Of a DNA stretch of 64,000 nt, positions 58,913-64,000 are shown one piece after another. The stretch's first letter is position 1, and each line of letters starts with the position of its first letter. The notes under the pieces were generated by a model. It was not told the DNA's origin. It was given only the letters and a program-made list of their open reading frames with translations, and did no database searches. The stretch comes from Gymnopus androsaceus JB14 (lineage: Eukaryota > Basidiomycota > Agaricomycetes > Agaricales > Omphalotaceae), in contig ML769452.1 of NCBI GenBank assembly GCA_009733575.1, positions 1 to 64,000 on the forward strand, in the 5' to 3' direction. The translations under genes and the position numbers were made by a program.

Positions 58913-59876
58913 CTACACTAAAGTCAACGTCAAAGGCATGCGCCATCGTGGCTGCGGCACGTCCGACACCATAAGTTTGCGGTCTGCACAGCCCGGAATA
59001 TCATCTTGGATGTAATGTGGCTTTTTACTTAACGAAGGATTCTCCGATAAGAGCAAGCCCTCTGGGTCGTACTTGTCTTTGAAGCCGCGCTCTCTGGTAG
59101 GAGTGGAATCAGTTAGGGGAAAATGGAATGCAAAAGAAATAAAACTAAAACTAACTGGTATTTCCGCAACCCCTTTTCAACTCGCAGCGTTGGTGTTTGA
59201 TAGTTGCGGATATAGACCCCATTCGAGGTTAAGGCTGGGAACAAACAGTGAAGATGTTTCCCATTCCAAAAGTTCATCACAACAGTCGAATGATATGTGA
59301 GTATGAACTCTGCAGGATAGGAGATCGACCTTGGATAGAGGATTGTCAAGTCAACACCAATTCTCCCAGCTTCGGGGTGCTCGAATCTCTCAATCTCGAA
59401 AAGGATATGTTGGTCACGATCATCATCATTGGGATAGAATGGTTGCCGAGCTTGTGATCGTTCATTATCACGAACATACTGGCACTGTGCAAGGAACATT
59501 TTTATTCGGGCAGAGTGGTATTGGTCAACGACGATGTCCAGATCACAGGGCTGCCAGTTCCAGGGCAAAGAAGGGATAGGGCAAAAGATCCTCCAACGAT
59601 AGCACCAGTACTTCGCAACAGAGCCTCAAAATCTGCAAAAATCTGCGGATTGGCGTCTCCAAACGCACGGGTAAGCCCTCTACGGAGCCTCCAAGCGCCA
59701 ATGGGAGCTAGAGCGCTATAAAAGTGTTTACTGGTAGTCCGCAGGGAGTGAATGTCGAACAGGGCAAGAGTCTCGCACGTCAAGTTGAGTAGTTCTCGGA
59801 TTTGCAGAACCTTTATGAGTCTACTGACGTCTGGACGGAAGACAACCCTATGCAACCATTTGATTTTGACCGTCAT
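58913..59876 (-). CDS. F-box-like protein, about 300 aa, one-base frameshift
   Basis: Exons are 59156-59876 and 58913-59093, with a 62-base intron. The N-terminus holds an F-box-like helix set (LLNLTCETLALFDIHSLRTTSKHFYSAL). GAIVGGSFALSLLCPG and CDLDIVVDQYHS follow, a combination seen in a family of agaricomycete F-box proteins. The two frames meet in CCCTGGAACTGGCAG near 59558; one extra A in the A run restores a continuous protein and makes the exons 301 codons. The function would be substrate recognition for an SCF ubiquitin ligase. The start at 59874-59876 is the best in-frame ATG but not certain. Confidence 0.65.
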
Positions 59877-59986
59877 TGCATAGTTTGTGTGATGGAAGGT
59901 ATTGTGATAGAGTTTCAGAACCCTCAAGAGATTTTGACCATCTTCGATGTCGTCTGGGAGGACGATACCTATTTGAAAATGGCATG

Positions 59987-60773
59987 TTAGAGTCGATCAA
60001 TACAAGTGTCCAACTCAACATTCACCTGTAGCTTTACACTCTGGTGTGGGCGTGACTTGGTCAAACTCCGCGACCACATGAGTTTCAGGTTTGAGCCTTT
60101 CGCAATGACTTCTTCCCTGGGCTCTTCAAGACAAAATGTTCCGGAAAGTGACAAAGACTGTTCGTGTGGAGAGTATTCTTCAGATCGTGGCATTATGCTG
60201 AAGATCACGAGCGGAATATGCGCTCGGTAACCTTCTGGTTTGAAAGGCGCAGCGGAGGGAGATGTTAGAGCTGTAAAACAATTTAAGGCTCAGCTTCAGC
60301 TTCAAAGGGCATTATTCCATTCCATACACATACCAAATGTGACTTCCAGCTGCCTCTCTACATCTTTGCAACGCTTCACGACACCCAGATATTCGCGGTC
60401 GCGACATTCGACTGGTATCGCATCACCGGATAGGCCAAAATCGGAGAATCTAACGAGTTCGAGCGGCTGCGCATCAGGCGGGACCTCTTCTGGACCTGGA
60501 TACGCCTTTTGGACGCCCCAGAGAGCGATAGAATTCGCAAGCTCTGCTGGAGCTGCGTTCATCCAAGATTTTATTTCGAAGGAGCCCTGATGAAAGATAT
60601 GATATTAGTTCATTAATGGAGGACGCAGAAGGAGTATATTTGCGTACACTATTCGTGTATTGGCCCATTTTACTAAAGAACAAGACACTAGGATCGATAT
60701 TGAAATAATCATTAGTCGGATTGTTGAGAGCCATGGTCTGTTCAGTGTCAGCATTAGGAAAATCCATGATCAT
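59987..60773 (-). CDS. Unrecognised protein, 220 aa
   Basis: Exons are 60648-60773, 60334-60586 and 59987-60270; introns are 61 and 63 bases; 221 codons. The start is IMDFPNADTEQTMALNN. The middle (SWMNAAPAELANSIALWGVQ, CRDREYLGVVKRCKDVERQLEV) and the C-terminal half (PRSEEYSPHEQSLSLSG, SVKLQVNVELD) look like alternating strands, perhaps a beta-sandwich. No family recognised. Two ACGCGT sites lie 56 and 87 bases upstream (60829, 60860). The gene is intact. Confidence 0.65.
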
Positions 60774-61191
60774 TTAGGACGACCTACGGAAATCAGAGTG
60801 AGATGGCAGAGTGAAAGAGACAGCGAAAACGCGTAGTGGTGGCTGTAAGAACAAGAGAGACGCGTTTGGAGGTGAGCGCTAATGATGACGAGTATGATGC
60901 CGAAGTCTGCTCAAGTTTCCCCAGTCTCGCTACTAGACCGACACCTTCAAGCAGCATTTAGCGAGATTACGATCAGTGTCAGTTTTCAGTTCGAACTTGA
61001 ACGCTTCGATAATTATAAGCTTGGAGTCGTACATTTGAGTGGCAAATACTGAACGTATCATCATAGACAGGCTGAGGCCAACGAAATAGGGTTCGACGGA
61101 TATCTGAAATATGAAGACAAGAGACTGACTTATATAACAGAGCCACCATGCTATAATACATTATTCATCATTCCGAAATATATCACCAAAG
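60774..61191. other. Promoter region of the 60773 gene; otherwise empty
   Basis: ACGCGT at 60829-60834 and 60860-60865. No gene seen. Confidence 0.45.
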
Positions 61192-62417
61192 TCAACATTC
61201 CGGTATCCTAAGCCTCCCAGATCGCTGTAAGAATGGGAGTTGCCCTTCGAGCATCCTCCTAGTATCTCTCGGGACACTGGGCCAGCTAAATAACCTGAAT
61301 TCTACCGTTTCGAGCAGAGCAAACTCCGGCTTCTCAAATAGTGCATCAATCGCAGACCAGCAATGAGCTTCCACTTTGCTGTCACCCGGATTTAGATCGA
61401 TGATTATATGCTGTAAAGGGAACCTATTCCTGCCTTCGCTGAGGAGAGGTCTGAAAAGCGCCTGAATTTTTGGCACGGGACCGCGTTTTAGCGAGAGATT
61501 CAGATTGGTCAGGTGGAGGATCCTCAGGTTGGGTGTGTGTTCAAGATGGCCATTCAACTCTGGAAAACACCGAAAATAAGGAATTATCCGACATAAAAGT
61601 AATTGTGATGCACCTTCCGCTTCATAATCCCCAAGATCCATCTTTAAATTTTTGAGATTTCCGCCAATGTACTGCATTAGGCCTGCAATTTCCGAATAGG
61701 AGAAATAACCTCTAATGTCCAACAACCGTAGATTCCGAACTTCAAATGGACATGAGTCCTGTAGAAGCGAATTTATGAAGGAAGGACTGCGGGAAAGCTT
61801 CAGTTCTTCGAGGTGTATAGACCTTGGAGCAGTCCCTGTGATTTCTGTCGGCGAATTCCAATCGGTGCACTCCGAAGATACATCCATGATCTTCAAATGC
61901 CTCGCACAAGCTAACACAGCCGCGAGTGCAGTGATTATCGGCGTAGCAGGCATCGATCTGGAACGGAATTGTGTCAGAGAAGAAGATCGTAAGATTTCAA
62001 TCAATTGTGATTTAAGCATAGGCGAGAAAACGTTCCAATCAATGCGACTGAACGTAAGATCGTTCACATTGGAGAGCCGTTGAACGACACTGGCTGTAGC
62101 AACATCTACCCCGTTCTCCATGGGCTATATACCTATACTCTTAAGTTCCAGGGACCGCACATACGACGCCAGACGGGATTGAGCATCGAAAGCTGCCACT
62201 AGTCGTTCAGTAGTCTTCACATATCCATCTATGTCCGTGTCTCAGAAGGATCGAGAACTAATTGTCGAAAAATGCCACGCTGCGAAGAGTGGACCCAGGC
62301 CCTTCCAACGAGCGCACATTCGAGAAGAGTAGCTCTATCAAAGCGAGAGTGAAGCTTGCCGATGATAGAGTCTACCAGTTCGTGAGGTAGTGGTGGTGGT
62401 CGCATCGTGAAAAGCAA
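61192..62417 (-). CDS. F-box protein with LRR-like C-terminus, about 395 aa, one-base frameshift
   Basis: Exons are 62133-62417 and 61192-62093, with a short 39-base intron. The start gives the F-box (PPPLPHELVDSIIGKLHSRFD, then LVGRAWVHSSQRGIFRQL). After DPSETRT the frame slips by one base near 62236 and continues DIDGYVKTTERLVAAF, then SLELKSIASVVQRLS. The long exon has irregular leucine-rich segments (IHLEELKLSRS, VRNLRLLDIRGY, NLRILHLTNLNLS). With one base added the exons give 396 codons. This is the common fungal F-box/LRR type, probably an SCF adaptor. Confidence 0.75.
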
Positions 62418-63232
62418 TCGGTTTTAGCGCCCAATCGACGCTTGTGAGCGCTTATTTACTTCTTGTCTTTCCCATATTTCTTCTCATCTCACGCCCTAGG
62501 CCTAGGCGTCTACGCGCCGCTATAAACCACCTACTGGAGTACATTAGGCCTAATGCAGTCCCTGTTGGATTTGATTTTGCCGAGTGCCGTTGCTTGCCAC
62601 GGCTTCCAATTGGAAATAAGTAATTACTGTATATAAGCCCGCCTGTAGTACATCGATCCCCCATCCGTTTGCCTCCCGACTCCACTACGAGGCTCAAACG
62701 GAATATATCGTTTGACTCCCCCTTTTCTCGAGTGACGCCGTACCCGTGTATCCCAACAGTCCCCATCTCAGAGGCTGACGATACGATACGATAGAATCCT
62801 TTTCTAAGTTTCTCAATTTTCGTCAACCTCTTAGAGGGATTGGTCACAACACTAGGAGTAAATATCAAAGCAGTTTCTACATCTCAACCAATCTGAAATA
62901 AGTTAACCGTCGATGCCCTCCTCCCACTATATCTTGGTCCGGGAAACGTCTACTCCTCCTCCAGTGGCCTCTGCTATATCTTCAGCCTCGGGTTGGTTCC
63001 ATTTCCATATCTGCACGCCGAGAAAAGGCATGGCAGACTCTTTTATACCCGGAACAGTCGATTATCATCATCCTGCCAGCAATACTTGTTGTACTTTTAT
63101 CATTAGATTTATAATCATGTAGTGCAACTTAGCTCTGCTTGCTTGCGGCTAATAGTATTAGTACGAAAGGTCAAACCCAGCCTAACTAGCCTGCTTAGTT
63201 CCCAAGTAGAGTATAGCTCCGCACCTACTCTC
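62418..63232. other. No gene recognised
   Basis: It contains TTTTAGCGCC at 62422, 5 bases before the F-box ATG. The minus-strand ORF at 62452-62868 lacks any recognisable feature and is not supported. Confidence 0.4.
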
Positions 63233-64000
63233 TTACACCAACCCAACCCTCTCCCTAACCTCCCTCATAGTCACCTCCGGACCTCTCTCTGCCTTCTCCA
63301 CTCCTTCCCTCGCCACTCGTCTCAAATACACCTCTTCCCTACGAATCTTCTCATACTCTGCCCGAGGGCGCTTGAGCATCTCCTCTATAGCTTCGGCGAC
63401 ATCGGCTTTGAGAGCTCCGTGGTTTTTAGAGGCGTAGTGGGATGCTAGAGAGTATAGGGCCGCGTCCGAGTCATCTTTGTTTTCGCCTTGGGTAGTATAG
63501 GTATTGGTATTGATCTCGTTGCAAGCACGCAAAATCCTCAACAAATTCGCGGTCCCGGGTCTCCCCACTGGATCATAAGTAATCCCGGGAGTGGAATCAG
63601 TCACCGCAGAGCGGATTTTAGATGATATTTGGGAGAAGGAGTCGGTAAGGAGGATGCGAGATTGGGGGTCGGGAGTGGATTTGGACATTTTGGAGGTGGG
63701 GTCGCGTAGGGAGAGGATGCGGGAGATTGGGGCTGTAGGGAGGGGATTAGAGGAGTGCGGATGCAGGGAGAACAACCTCTGACTTCACTGTTAAGCTGAA
63801 CAGGCAAAGGAAACATTCGCTCCTTGCCTTTTCCTTTGAAAGTCCGATTAAACTGGTCTGCGATATCCCTACAGAGCTCGAGGTGTTGTGTTTGGTCGTC
63901 TCCTACGGGGACATGTGTGGCTCTACAATCGTTCAATACTCGTTCAAATACAACAGATCGAAAGAAATACGATTACAAACGTACTTGTACAACAAAATAT
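63233..64000 (-). CDS. MSW1: Mitochondrial tryptophanyl-tRNA synthetase, C-terminal part
   Basis: The gene runs off the right edge. Exons are 63985-64000 (partial), 63789-63922 and 63233-63732, with introns of 62 and 56 bases. [20 protein letters not shown] is the class I core segment of TrpRS. The next exon junction gives [20 protein letters not shown], with the KMSKS ATP-binding loop. [16 protein letters not shown] and a helical tail ([19 protein letters not shown]) complete it. The bacterial-type motifs point to the mitochondrial enzyme, which charges tRNA-Trp in the organelle. The HIGH-like motif lies outside the window. Confidence 0.92.

Noticed and set aside
62452..62868. Minus-strand ORF of 138 aa
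   Set aside because: No conserved-looking segment, no splice signals and no neighbours that support it.

Overview
The window is nuclear DNA of a filamentous basidiomycete, most likely a mushroom-forming agaricomycete. The evidence is genes split by many short introns (about 49-75 bases, GT...AG, CTRAY-type branch sites), a chromodomain Ty3/gypsy element, and several cytochrome P450, F-box and questin-oxidase-like genes typical of that class. It is draft sequence: one run of 370 N (23872-24241), several genes broken by single-base indels, and an apparent misplacement of a small fragment.

Layout. 1-2188: 3' part of a Ty3/gypsy pol gene. 2454-3398: unrecognised gene. 4985-11065: a tandemly duplicated block (SRPBCC gene, tRNA-Asp, P450 3' remnant); the second copy has been invaded by an inverted repeat with a nucleotidyltransferase gene, a palindromic element and a terminal-inverted-repeat (TIR) remnant. 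11440-18712: three conserved genes (omega-class glutathione transferase, histone H2A.Z, Kin4-like kinase with a KA1-like tail). 20172-32600: a rearranged region of P450 pieces, a PRISE-type reductase and a questin-oxidase-like gene, duplicated with three DNA-transposon copies and a mariner-like MITE, plus one secreted or GPI-anchored protein. 33589-33945: a MITE with perfect 33-bp TIRs and a 9-bp target duplication. 34155-45155: SUR7/PalI membrane protein, MFS transporter, mitochondrial RNA polymerase, and the divergent pair ATP14/INH1. 45616-55900: a small unknown protein, an oligopeptide transporter and a second P450. 57034-64000: mostly minus strand, with a proline-rich protein, two F-box-like genes, an unknown gene and the 3' part of mitochondrial tryptophanyl-tRNA synthetase.

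How genes may work together. Four genes serve mitochondria: RPO41, ATP14, INH1 and MSW1. ATP14 (an Fo/stalk subunit) and INH1 (the ATPase inhibitor) share an 82-bp divergent promoter. The P450s, PRISE reductase, questin-oxidase-like protein, glutathione transferase and MFS pump could form a loose detoxification or secondary-metabolism neighbourhood, but no backbone synthase is present. I found no clear new defence or mobile-gene system. The most interesting signals are the TIR family with subterminal CTCTGGAG repeats, the invaded tandem duplication, the divergent ATP synthase pair, the possible MFS fusion, and the assembly problems around the gap.
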